Source: DATFGK01 sp046712825 | GTDB lineage: Bacteria > Actinomycetota > AC-67 | Length of the DNA: 8,102 nt | Direction: 5' to 3' | NCBI GenBank assembly: GCA_046712825.1 | Contig: JBKKCR010000127.1 | Coordinates: 1-8,102 of the forward strand | Part shown: positions 1 to 6,581 of the stretch, piece by piece | Layout: every line of letters starts with the position of its first letter | Position numbering within the stretch: position 1 is the stretch's first letter | The notes under the pieces: model-generated | What the model was told of the DNA's origin: nothing | Database searches by the model: none | What the model saw: only the letters and a program-made list of their open reading frames with translations | Position numbers and translations under genes: made by a program

Positions 1-747
1 GACGAGCTTCGGCAGCACCTCGCCAAGCCGGTCCCGGATCACGGCCGAAGCGAGGCGATCGTACGGCGTGTCCTCGGCGTTGAGGATCACCAGCCGGGCT
101 CCGGCTTCTAACGCGACCCGCGGCAGGTCGGCGACGGGATAGACGACGAGCGAGGTGCCGATCGCCAGGAACAGATCGGCCGCACCGGCCGCCGCGAACG
201 CGCGCTCGAGATCATCGGGCACGAGGTTCTGGCCGAACGAGATCGTCGCGCTCTTGAGGATGCCCCCGCACGTCCGGCACGCAGGGTCTTCCTCTCCGGC
301 TCGCACACGATCCAGTGCTCGCTCCATCGGAGCACGCTCGCCGCACGACATACACATGACCTCGCGCATCGTGCCGTGGATCTCGATGATCCGGTCCACA
401 GACGATCCAGCGGCCTGGTGCAGCCCGTCGACGTTCTGCGTCACCAGCGTGTGAAGCCGGCCCTTGAGCTCGAGCGCGGCAAGCGCGACGTGCCCGGCGT
501 TCGGCTCGGCCGTCCAGGCCTCGTGGTCGACGCGCATCGCCCACGCGCGCTTCCGGATGTCGGGGTCGAACATGTAGTACTGGATCGTGGCCATCTTCTC
601 GGCCTCGGGATTCTTGGTCCAGACACCCTGCGGCCCGCGGAAGTCGGGGATGCCCGACTCGGTGGAGATCCCGGCGCCGGTGAGCACGACGACGCGGCTC
701 GCGTCGCGGATCCAGGACGCGATCTCGGAAAGGTCCGGCGCGGCCAC
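1..747 (-). CDS. Sir2-family NAD-dependent protein deacylase (C-terminus cut by window edge)
   Basis: Sirtuins remove acyl groups from lysine side chains, using NAD+ and releasing nicotinamide. My translation from a GTG at 745-747 stays open for 249 codons to the window edge, close to the usual family length of about 245-255, so little is missing. Visible motifs are the NAD-binding GAGIS (residues 24-28) followed by GIPDFRGPQG, TQNVDGLH (103-110), the catalytic His124 in EIHGT, four zinc cysteines as two CxxC pairs (132/135 and 157/160), and GTSL (197-200) with the following VVYPVADLP segment. The gene lies 25 nt behind the glnD stop on the same strand. It has no Shine-Dalgarno sequence but a TATACT hexamer 8 nt before the GTG, suggesting its own leaderless transcript. 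Family assignment is secure; whether it is a deacetylase or desuccinylase, and its targets, cannot be told. Confidence 0.93.
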   Translation of the reverse strand, partial: MAAPDLSEIASWIRDASRVVVLTGAGISTESGIPDFRGPQGVWTKNPEAEKMATIQYYMFDPDIRKRAWAMRVDHEAWTAEPNAGHVALAALELKGRLHTLVTQNVDGLHQAAGSSVDRIIEIHGTMREVMCMSCGERAPMERALDRVRAGEEDPACRTCGGILKSATISFGQNLVPDDLERAFAAAGAADLFLAIGTSLVVYPVADLPRVALEAGARLVILNAEDTPYDRLASAVIRDRLGEVLPKLV

Positions 748-755
748 GGACGCCG

Positions 756-761
756 AGTATA
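756..761 (-). promoter_or_regulatory. putative -10 box for the Sir2 gene (leaderless start)
   Basis: On the minus strand TATACT lies 8 nt upstream of the GTG start, in the short gap after glnD. Transcription normally begins 6-8 nt behind a -10 box, which would place the RNA 5' end at or next to the start codon. No purine-rich ribosome site occurs in the 25 nt before the GTG, and no recognisable -35 box is seen. Inferred from pattern only. Confidence 0.5.
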
Positions 762-772
762 GCGGCGTCGCG

Positions 773-3163
773 CTACTCGCCGATCCGCATCAGCACGGTC
801 CGTTCGATCTCGCGCATGTGCTCGGGATCGGTGACCTTCTGGCCGTCGACGTCGCGGACGTAGAACACGTCGACCACGTCGTCGGCGTAGGTGGCAACCT
901 TGGCGGATTGGATGTCGAGCTCCATGTCGGCGAGCGCGCGCGTGATCGCGTAGAGCAAACCGACCCGGTCGGTCGCGTGCACCTCAACCACCGTGTAGAA
1001 GTCGGAGACGCGGTTGTCCACGACGACGCGCGGCGGCTCGCGCTTGCCCTTGGACGGCCGCTCGTATGCGTCGCGCTTCTCCGCCAGCCGCAGGTCGAGC
1101 GAGATACGTCCCGCGAGCGCGCGAGCGAGGTTAGCCTCCAAGCGCGCCCAGCGGTCGGACTGGATCTCGCGCTCGTGCGTGCCTTCGACGCGGAACGCCT
1201 CGAGCGCGATGCCGTCGGCCCGGGTGAAGATCTGCGCGGCGAGCACGTTGATGCCGTTGAGGGCGAGCGCACCGGCCGCCTTGCTGAACAATCCCGGCCG
1301 GTCGCGCGCGACCACGATCAGCTCATACATGCCGGGTGCCTCGCCGGGGGTCCAGTGCGCGCGGACGTCCGACGGGGCAAGCTCGGCATCCAACAGCGCG
1401 AAGTGGCGGATCAGCTCCCCGGTCGGGAACGCCAAGAAGTACGCCCGCGGCATCTTGTGCAGGTGCGCTTCGACGGCCGCCTCCGGGTAGCGGGACAGCG
1501 CTTGCCGGAGCTCGGTGGTGCGCAGGCGCAGGAGATCGGAGGCATCCCGCCCGACCACCTCGCCGCGGTCGAGCACGTGCATGACCTTGGAGAACAGCTC
1601 CCCGACGAGGGTCGCCTTCCACGGACTCCATGCGGTCGGGCCGGTCGCCCTCCCGTCGGCCACGGATACGATGTAGAGCATCTTCAGCCGCTCCGCGTCG
1701 CCGACGCTGGCCGCGGTCTCGACGACGAGGTTCTCGTCGTCGGTGTCGCGCCGCGTCGCGGTGTCGGGGAGCAGCAGGTGGTGGCGCACGAGCCACACGA
1801 CGTCCTCGGTGGTCTCGTTCGGCAGACCGATGCGCTTGCAGATCTGCCTCGCGAGCGTCTCCCCGAGGACCGAGTGGTCCTCCTCTGAACCCTTCCCGAT
1901 GTCGTGGAGCAGACAGGCCAGCAACACGCGATCGCGATCGGCCAGATCGCGCCACACGTCCCGCGGGAGGGGATCCCCTTCCCCACCCTCATCCTGCAGC
2001 GCGGACGCCTGCGCGACCGTCGTGAGCAGGTGTACGTCGACGGTGAACCGGTGGTACACGTTGTGCTGCGGCTGACAACGCACGCCCTCCCACTCGGGCA
2101 AGAAGCGCCCCAGGAGCCCGGCCTGATCCATCGCCTCGAGCGGCCCGGCCGCTCGCGCGCCCGTGGCCAGCAGCCGGAAGAACGCGCGCCGGGTCTCATC
2201 GGTCCAGGCGTACTCGGCCGGCCCGGCCTCTGCCTCCCGGCGCAGCCACGTGAGCGTCTCGGCCGCGACCGGCGCGCCCAGGGCGGCCGCCTCGGCGAAC
2301 GCGCGCATCGCCAGCGAGGGATCGGCCGCCGGCGAGACGCGCTCGGTGATCCGTATCAAGCCGTCCGCGAGCGCGACCCCCCGCGAGAGCTCCTGACGAG
2401 GATGCTTGCGGCCGCTCCGCTCTAGTCTGCTTGGCAACTCGGCGAGCGCCGAGGACGCCGCGAACTCGACCACACGCGCGCCGGCGTACAGGTCCCGCAG
2501 GAAGGAATCGACGCCGGGCCGGCCGTTCCCCCGGTAGCCGAGCGCCTCGGCGACCTGCTCCTGGTAGGAGAGCAGCAGCACGTCGGTCGGACGGTCGGTG
2601 AGGTAGTGGAGCTGGTTCCGCGTCCGGAACAGCATCTCGCCGGCACCCTCGAAGTCGGAGCCGTCAACGGCCGCGAGGTCCCCGCTCGTCTCGAAGACCT
2701 TCGCGAGCCATCCCACGATCGAACGGTCTCGGAGACCCCCGGCGCCGTCCTTCAGGTTCGGCTCGAGCAGGTACGTAGCGTGTCCCTCACGCGCGTGGCG
2801 CACCGCCGCTTCCTCGCGTAGGGCATCGAGGAACTTGGCGCCCCGCTTGCGGGTCTGGCGCAGCGCGGCGGCCCGGAATTCCTCGAACAATTCCGCGTCG
2901 CCGGCGAGCAGTCGAGCGTCGAGGAACGACGTCTCGGCCTCGAGGTTGACCGCGGCCAGCTTCAGGGAGTCCTTGACGGTGCGGATTGCGTGCCCGACCT
3001 TGAAGCCGGCGTCCCAGAGCTCGTAGAAGAGCCGCTTCCCCACCTCGGGCGCGATCCCGCGTCCGGCGTGGAGCACCATCAGATCGATGTCGGAGTGCGG
3101 ACAGAGTTCGCCACGCCCGTAGCCGCCGAGCGCGACGAGAGCGATCCGGTCGTCCACGGTCAC
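773..3163 (-). CDS. glnD: [Protein-PII] nucleotidylyltransferase/removing enzyme GlnD, main body downstream of an in-frame TGA
   Basis: GlnD attaches a nucleotide to the T-loop tyrosine of PII proteins under nitrogen limitation and removes it again. In some actinobacteria it is known to adenylylate rather than uridylylate. Domain order is complete for the family: nucleotidyltransferase core with GGYGRGEL (residues 13-20 from GTG 3163) and SDIDL (24-28); an HD phosphohydrolase domain with LLHDIGKG (His420-Asp421); then two ACT domains, at about 612-660 (ELIVVARDRPGL) and about 720-790 (VVEVHATDRVGLL). Translation from this GTG gives 796 residues, but it begins almost on the catalytic motif, leaving no room for the usual N-terminal helices. 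Those are encoded just upstream in the same frame, behind a TGA at 3182-3184. Re-initiation is possible: GGGAG lies 9 nt before the next in-frame GTG (3155-3157). Family certain; whether the product is made and active is open. Confidence 0.93.
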   Translation of the reverse strand: MTVDDRIALVALGGYGRGELCPHSDIDLMVLHAGRGIAPEVGKRLFYELWDAGFKVGHAIRTVKDSLKLAAVNLEAETSFLDARLLAGDAELFEEFRAAALRQTRKRGAKFLDALREEAAVRHAREGHATYLLEPNLKDGAGGLRDRSIVGWLAKVFETSGDLAAVDGSDFEGAGEMLFRTRNQLHYLTDRPTDVLLLSYQEQVAEALGYRGNGRPGVDSFLRDLYAGARVVEFAASSALAELPSRLERSGRKHPRQELSRGVALADGLIRITERVSPAADPSLAMRAFAEAAALGAPVAAETLTWLRREAEAGPAEYAWTDETRRAFFRLLATGARAAGPLEAMDQAGLLGRFLPEWEGVRCQPQHNVYHRFTVDVHLLTTVAQASALQDEGGEGDPLPRDVWRDLADRDRVLLACLLHDIGKGSEEDHSVLGETLARQICKRIGLPNETTEDVVWLVRHHLLLPDTATRRDTDDENLVVETAASVGDAERLKMLYIVSVADGRATGPTAWSPWKATLVGELFSKVMHVLDRGEVVGRDASDLLRLRTTELRQALSRYPEAAVEAHLHKMPRAYFLAFPTGELIRHFALLDAELAPSDVRAHWTPGEAPGMYELIVVARDRPGLFSKAAGALALNGINVLAAQIFTRADGIALEAFRVEGTHEREIQSDRWARLEANLARALAGRISLDLRLAEKRDAYERPSKGKREPPRVVVDNRVSDFYTVVEVHATDRVGLLYAITRALADMELDIQSAKVATYADDVVDVFYVRDVDGQKVTDPEHMREIERTVLMRIGE

Positions 3164-3181
3164 CGACTCCCGCCAGACGGC

Positions 3182-3316
3182 TCAGACCGCCCCGGCCCAC
3201 GCGGCGGTCAGAGCCTCGGCGAGATCCCGGCCGGAGCGCCCCGGGTTTTCCTTCAGGCGCTCCCGTTCGGCCGTGAGCTCACGGATCGCGCTGGAGGGTT
3301 CGGCGCTAGAGGGCAT
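3182..3316 (-). pseudogene. glnD: N-terminal fragment of glnD ending at a premature TGA
   Basis: An ATG at 3314-3316 opens 44 codons in exactly the frame of the GlnD body and ends in TGA at 3182-3184. The peptide begins MPSSAEPSSAIRELTAERER and ends with LAEALTAAWAGAV, resembling the helical segment that normally precedes the GlnD nucleotidyltransferase motif. The ATG has a purine-rich site (GGGGAGGG, with GAGG 9 nt upstream) and overlaps the end of glnK by 11 nt, as expected for a translationally coupled operon gene, so I take it as the ancestral glnD start. Read through the TGA, the gene would be 847 codons. A single nonsense change (for example CGA or TGG to TGA), a sequencing error, or a true two-piece arrangement would all explain this. 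Confidence 0.75.
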
Positions 3317-3644
3317 CCCTCCCCGCCTCGCCGGTGCGGATACGGAAGACCTGCTCGGCGTCTGCCACGATGATCTTGCCGTCGCCGATCTTTCCGGTCC
3401 GCGCCGACTTCATGATCGAGTCGACCACTCCCTGCACCTCGACGTCGTCGCACACGACCTCGATCTTCACCTTGGGCACGAAGTCCACCTGGTACTCGGC
3501 GCCGCGGTAGACCTCGGTGTGACCCCGCTGCCTCCCGAATCCGCGTACCTCGGTGACCGTCATGCCTTGAACGCCGACGCCGCGGAGTGCCTCCTTGACG
3601 TCTTCCAGCTTGAAGGGCTTGATGATCGCGGTCACCAGCTTCAT
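3306..3644 (-). CDS. glnK: Nitrogen regulatory PII protein GlnK
   Basis: GlnK is a trimeric cytoplasmic signal protein that reads 2-oxoglutarate and ATP/ADP, and docks on Amt to close the channel when nitrogen is plentiful. The 112-residue length is typical. The start MKLVTAIIKPFKL matches the PII signature, the T-loop carries the modifiable Tyr51 in VYRGAEYQVDFVPK, and the ligand-binding C-terminal signature TGKIGDGKI follows. The ATG overlaps the amt stop as ATGA and has a strong ribosome site (GGAGGAGG, 7 nt spacing). Its own 3' end overlaps the original glnD start. The neighbouring amt and glnD favour the name glnK over glnB; biochemically the two are hard to tell apart from sequence. Confidence 0.97.
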   Translation of the reverse strand: MKLVTAIIKPFKLEDVKEALRGVGVQGMTVTEVRGFGRQRGHTEVYRGAEYQVDFVPKVKIEVVCDDVEVQGVVDSIMKSARTGKIGDGKIIVADAEQVFRIRTGEAGRDAL

Positions 3645-4972
3645 CGGACCGCCTCCTCCGTCTTGCCGGGTGTCATCGTCGAGCCCATGCTCGCAGCGTG
3701 TCCGGCACTCGTCAGGGTACCGACCTCGACGAACGTGTAGCCCGCCTCGGAGTGCTGCGACAGGTCCAGCCCCTCGAGCTCGGAATCCTCATCCACCCGA
3801 AGCCCGACCGTCTTGTCGACGATCCAGCAGATGAGCAACGTCACCACGAAGGAGAACGCGAGCGTCACGATCACGGCCAGCGCCTGCCGGCCGAGCTGTG
3901 TCACCCCGTTCCCGTACACGAGCCCATCGAGCGACGGGTCGAGGCCCGAGATCGTGGCCGTCGCGAACACGCCGGTGAGGAGCGCTCCGACGATGCCGCC
4001 GACCATGTGCACGCCGACCACGTCGAGCGAGTCGTCGTAGCCGATCTTGGGCTTGAGGCTGACGGCGGCGTAGCAGATCGCGCCGGCCGCGAAGCCGATG
4101 ACCACCGCCGCCCACGGCTCGACGAAGCCCGCCGCCGGCGTGATCGCGACCAGACCGGCGACCGCGCCGGTAGCCGCGCCGACCGTCGTCGGCACCTTGT
4201 TGCGCGCCCATTCGAAGACGATCCAGCCGAGCAGCGCGGCGGCCGCACCCAGGTGGGTGTTCACGAACGCTGCCGACGCGAGCCCACCCGAAGAGAGCGC
4301 CGAACCGGCGTTGAAGCCGAACCAGCCGAACCACAGGATCGCGGCGCCCGTGATCACCATCGGGATGTTGTGCGGGTGCATCGCCTGCTTCCCGTAGCCC
4401 TTGCGTTTGCCCATGTAGAGGATGCACGCGAGCGCTGCAACACCCGCGTTGATGTGGACGACGGTGCCGCCGGCGAAGTCGAGCGCCTGCACGTTGCCGT
4501 CTCCGAGACCCAGCCAGCCGCCGCCCCAGACCCAGTGCGCAAGCGGGGAGTAAACGACGATCGACCACAGGGCCATGAACAGAACGTATCCGCGGAAGCG
4601 CATGCGCTCCGCGAACGCGCCAGTGATCAGGGCCGGTGTGATGACGGCGAACATCATCTGGAAGATCATGTACGCCGAATGGGGAATGGTCGCCGCGAAC
4701 GGCCCGGGTTCCGCGCCGACGTCCTTCAAGCCGAAGAACGACAGGTCCCCGATCAATTTGCCCTGATCGGGTCCGAACCCGAGCGAGTAACCGAGCACCA
4801 TCCAGATAACGCTGACGAGCCCCAGCGCGAAGAACGACTGCATGATGGTCGCCAGGACGTTCTTGGAGCGGACGAGCCCGCCGTAGAACAACGCCAAGCC
4901 CGGGGTCATGAACATGACCAGGGCGCTCGACGTGAGGATCCAGGCGGTATCCGCGCCGCTGACCTCAGGCAT
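3641..4972 (-). CDS. amt: Ammonium transporter Amt
   Basis: Amt is a trimeric inner-membrane channel that takes up ammonium. The 443-residue protein consists of successive hydrophobic segments consistent with the 11 membrane helices of the family. Family marks are MTPGLALFYGGLVRSKN (22-38), the paired pore histidines His173 (in DFAGGTVVHINAG) and His322 (in VVGVHMVGG), the recruitment-site aspartate Asp165, the GAFAER segment (118-123) and HPHNIP (199-204). The cytoplasmic tail after LRVDEDSELEGLDL is the part that contacts GlnK in characterised systems. The ATG start has an excellent ribosome site (GGAGGTGA, 4976-4983). It is the first gene of the amt-glnK-glnD operon. Upstream lie a long leader, a putative -10 box and a GlnR-type operator, so induction under nitrogen limitation is likely. 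No missing key residue was noticed. Confidence 0.97.
   Translation of the reverse strand: MPEVSGADTAWILTSSALVMFMTPGLALFYGGLVRSKNVLATIMQSFFALGLVSVIWMVLGYSLGFGPDQGKLIGDLSFFGLKDVGAEPGPFAATIPHSAYMIFQMMFAVITPALITGAFAERMRFRGYVLFMALWSIVVYSPLAHWVWGGGWLGLGDGNVQALDFAGGTVVHINAGVAALACILYMGKRKGYGKQAMHPHNIPMVITGAAILWFGWFGFNAGSALSSGGLASAAFVNTHLGAAAALLGWIVFEWARNKVPTTVGAATGAVAGLVAITPAAGFVEPWAAVVIGFAAGAICYAAVSLKPKIGYDDSLDVVGVHMVGGIVGALLTGVFATATISGLDPSLDGLVYGNGVTQLGRQALAVIVTLAFSFVVTLLICWIVDKTVGLRVDEDSELEGLDLSQHSEAGYTFVEVGTLTSAGHAASMGSTMTPGKTEEAVR
3652..3659 (-). promoter_or_regulatory. Shine-Dalgarno sequence of glnK inside the amt 3' end
   Basis: GGAGGAGG on the minus strand lies 7 nt before the glnK ATG, within the last codons of amt. 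Together with the ATGA overlap it indicates translational coupling with an independent capacity for initiation. Confidence 0.75.
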
Positions 4973-4975
4973 CCC

Positions 4976-4983
4976 TCACCTCC
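4976..4983 (-). promoter_or_regulatory. Shine-Dalgarno sequence of amt
   Basis: GGAGGTGA on the minus strand, with 6 nt between the GGAGG core and the ATG at 4970-4972. It fixes the amt start and contrasts with the Sir2, LVIVD and esterase genes, which have none. Confidence 0.8.
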
Positions 4984-4995
4984 CGATACGCGAGA

Positions 4996-5032
4996 GTCCG
5001 GCGTCCCCGCGCGCCGCTGCGCGGACCCGGAC
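4996..5032 (-). other. imperfect inverted repeat (possible hairpin) in the amt leader
   Basis: GTCCGG at 4996-5001 is complementary to CCGGAC at 5027-5032, and inside it GTCC at 5003-5006 pairs with GGAC at 5023-5026, with further GC pairs possible. A second small hairpin, CCCG-TTTT-CGGG, sits beside it at 5032-5043. The larger structure ends about 12 nt upstream of the amt ribosome site. It lacks a following T-run in the amt direction, so it does not look like an intrinsic terminator. In such GC-rich DNA it may be chance. Confidence 0.35.
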
Positions 5033-5072
5033 CCGTTTTCGGGCGGAGACCCTCCCCGCCGCCACGAGGAGG

Positions 5073-5078
5073 ACCCTA
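5073..5078 (-). promoter_or_regulatory. putative -10 box of the amt-glnK-glnD operon
   Basis: TAGGGT on the minus strand fits the TAnnnT core. A start near 5066-5067 would give a leader of about 95 nt and place the centre of the GlnR-like site near -41, where activators overlapping the -35 region usually bind. No good -35 hexamer is visible, as is common at activated promoters. Inferred. Confidence 0.4.
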
Positions 5079-5126
5079 AGTCACGTTCTTTTCGAGTCCG
5101 TTTCCCGTGTGTTACGGGGACGTAAA
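5078..5126 (-). promoter_or_regulatory. putative GlnR operator upstream of amt
   Basis: The minus strand reads GTAAC-n6-GAAAC over 5100-5115, matching the published actinobacterial GlnR consensus gTnAC-n6-GaAAC at every fixed position. Related five-base units continue at the same 11-nt period: TTTAC (5122-5126) before it, GAAAA (5089-5093) and GACTT (5078-5082) after it. GlnR is the OmpR-type nitrogen regulator that activates amt operons in streptomycetes and mycobacteria. No glnR gene lies in this window, so the regulator's presence is assumed. Confidence 0.65.
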
Positions 5127-5160
5127 ACCTCGCGCGTCGCGGCCTGTGAATGAGTGCGGG

Positions 5161-6510
5161 TTAGATCGCGGAGCGGCGCCGTAATGCCCAGGCCAGGACG
5201 CCGGTGGCCAGGAATCCCCAGGCAACCACGGGCACGCCGACTCCGGTGCCGGGGAGCGACCGCCCCGGCGCCGGCCGCGTGTTCTTCGTCCCGCCCACGG
5301 CCGGGTCTGCGGGCTTGGGCGCCGGCGGCGCGGGCGTCGAAGCGGCCCCGAGCGCGACGAGCTCATCCATCGCGATCACGTCGAACCCGCGCTGCATGTC
5401 TCCGGTGAAGATGTGTCCTCGGTGGTAGTACGCCGACCAGGTGTCTGCTCCCTCGGGAGTGATCCACCCGATCACCTGCGGCTCCGCAGGATCGGTGAAG
5501 TCGATCACCGACGTGCCGCCCGAGTACGAGGCCGCGACCATCCAGTCCTTGCCCGGAACCATGTTGAAGTTGTGGGCGGTGCACCACCCGGGCAAGGGGA
5601 ACAGCAAACTACCAAGCGCCAGGCGGCCCGTCTGACCGATCCAACCCTCGAGGACGGGCTCCGCCTCGTTCGAGATGTCGTAGAACCAGAACGCTCCCGT
5701 CGGGTTGAGCCCTTGCGGATCGCATATCTGGATGTTGTACGCCTCGTCTGCGATCACGAGCGTGTCTCCGTCCGAGCTCGGCAGCGCGCCGTGACTGAAC
5801 TCGATGAGCGGGTTCGAGATCGACGAGATGACCTTGGGATGAACGGGATCGGCGACGTCCAGGATCAGCGTGACGTTCGAACCCGCGCAGTAGGCCCGTT
5901 GACCGACCACGTTGATGTCATGGCACCCCGTCGAGCCGGGCGGCAGGAAGGTTCCCGCGATCTTCGGGTGCGCCGGGTCGCGGATGTCGACGATCGTGGT
6001 CGCCTTCTCTCCATCGTTGTCGCCCAGGCCGCCGGAGTTGGCATAGACGTATCCCGTATCGCCGACGATCGTAACGGTGTGCGTCCCACGAGGCTGGATC
6101 TCGAGGAATGCCAGCTCTGTGGGCTTCGTCGGGTCGCTCACGTCGACGATGCGGAGTCCGCCGAGCTCGTGCGCCTTGCAGCCGCTCCGCTCCTGCGCGT
6201 AGTGCATCCCCATCACGACCGTCGTTCGCCAAACCCCGACGTCGTCCTGGTAGCCGGGGCAGAGATAGCGTCCGACAAGCTTCGGCTTGGACGGCGTCGC
6301 TATGTCGACGACGTAGAGGCCTCCGTCCGCGTTCTCGAACGAACCCACGTACGCGTAGTGATCGGCGAAGTCCAGATCGGTTCCGCCGAGGAACGGGATC
6401 GAAGCGCTCAGCCGCACGTTCTCGCTCGACTCGGTCGGCGCGGCGGTGGACGGCAAGAGAGGAGCCGCCATCGAGGCGGCCGCCAGCAGAACGAGAAGGG
6501 TTCGTTTCAT
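5161..6510 (-). CDS. Secreted LVIVD-repeat beta-propeller protein with C-terminal LPGTG sortase signal
   Basis: Function unknown; probably a cell-wall-anchored surface protein. From the ATG at 6508-6510 it has 449 residues. A signal peptide (MKRTLLVLLAAASMAAP, cleavage around residues 20-25) leads into LVIVD-type repeats whose core recurs as VVDIATPSKP (67-76), IVDVSDPTKP (121-130), IVDIRDPAHP (173-182), ILDVADPVHP (216-225), FYDISNEAEP (276-285) and VIDFTDPAEP (335-344). Such repeats fold as propeller blades. A Pro/Ala-rich linker (about 390-418) is followed by LPGTG (419-423), one hydrophobic helix and a tail with RRR, the classic sortase sorting signal. Six cysteines in the mature part (84, 111, 196, 208, 263, 310) suggest disulfides. 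The start is uncertain by one codon, because GTG directly precedes the ATG. A TTG at 6535-6537 is unlikely because a -10 box lies downstream of it. Confidence 0.9.
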   Translation of the reverse strand: MKRTLLVLLAAASMAAPLLPSTAAPTESSENVRLSASIPFLGGTDLDFADHYAYVGSFENADGGLYVVDIATPSKPKLVGRYLCPGYQDDVGVWRTTVVMGMHYAQERSGCKAHELGGLRIVDVSDPTKPTELAFLEIQPRGTHTVTIVGDTGYVYANSGGLGDNDGEKATTIVDIRDPAHPKIAGTFLPPGSTGCHDINVVGQRAYCAGSNVTLILDVADPVHPKVISSISNPLIEFSHGALPSSDGDTLVIADEAYNIQICDPQGLNPTGAFWFYDISNEAEPVLEGWIGQTGRLALGSLLFPLPGWCTAHNFNMVPGKDWMVAASYSGGTSVIDFTDPAEPQVIGWITPEGADTWSAYYHRGHIFTGDMQRGFDVIAMDELVALGAASTPAPPAPKPADPAVGGTKNTRPAPGRSLPGTGVGVPVVAWGFLATGVLAWALRRRSAI

Positions 6511-6527
6511 CACGATTCGAGACAAAC

Positions 6528-6533
6528 AGGATA
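6528..6533 (-). promoter_or_regulatory. putative -10 box of the LVIVD-repeat gene
   Basis: TATCCT on the minus strand lies 14 nt before the GTG and 17 nt before the ATG. This predicts a leader of only about 8-11 nt with no ribosome site. It also argues against translation from the TTG further upstream. Confidence 0.4.
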
Positions 6534-6568
6534 CCAACAGCGGTGCGCGCGAGACCCCCGCGCGTTGC

Positions 6569-6574
6569 TACCCT
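6569..6574 (+). promoter_or_regulatory. putative -10 box of the esterase gene (leaderless start)
   Basis: TACCCT is followed after 7 nt by the GTG start, so the transcript would begin at about the first base of the coding sequence. There is no Shine-Dalgarno sequence. The arrangement mirrors that before the Sir2 gene. Confidence 0.5.
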
Positions 6575-6581
6575 GCCCGCC

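Noticed and set aside
587..1888. Long plus-strand open frame of 433 codons opposite glnD
   Set aside because: It lies antisense to clear GlnD domains; its composition (rich in Arg, Asp, Val, Gly, no motifs) is that of a reverse-frame shadow in GC-rich DNA.
3182..3184. TGA in glnD read as selenocysteine or as a reassigned sense codon
   Set aside because: Other genes here end in TGA (amt, the esterase gene), and GlnD is not a known selenoprotein family; no catalytic residue is expected at this place.
3698..5125. Long plus-strand open frame of 475 codons opposite amt
   Set aside because: Antisense to the whole Amt coding region and highly charged, with no recognisable domain; also runs through the GlnR-like site.
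5125..5160. Intrinsic terminator behind the LVIVD gene (CCGCG-ACG-CGCG followed by GGTTTT)
   Set aside because: The stem is only four to five pairs and the T-run is four bases; too weak to call.
6511..6537. TTG start for the LVIVD gene, adding nine residues before the signal peptide
   Set aside because: The -10 candidate lies downstream of this TTG, there is no ribosome site, and MKRTLLVLL is a standard signal peptide start.
6108..6581. Upstream extension of the esterase frame by 158 codons
   Set aside because: Arg- and Ser-rich, entirely opposite the LVIVD gene and its promoter; family similarity starts only after the GTG at 6582.
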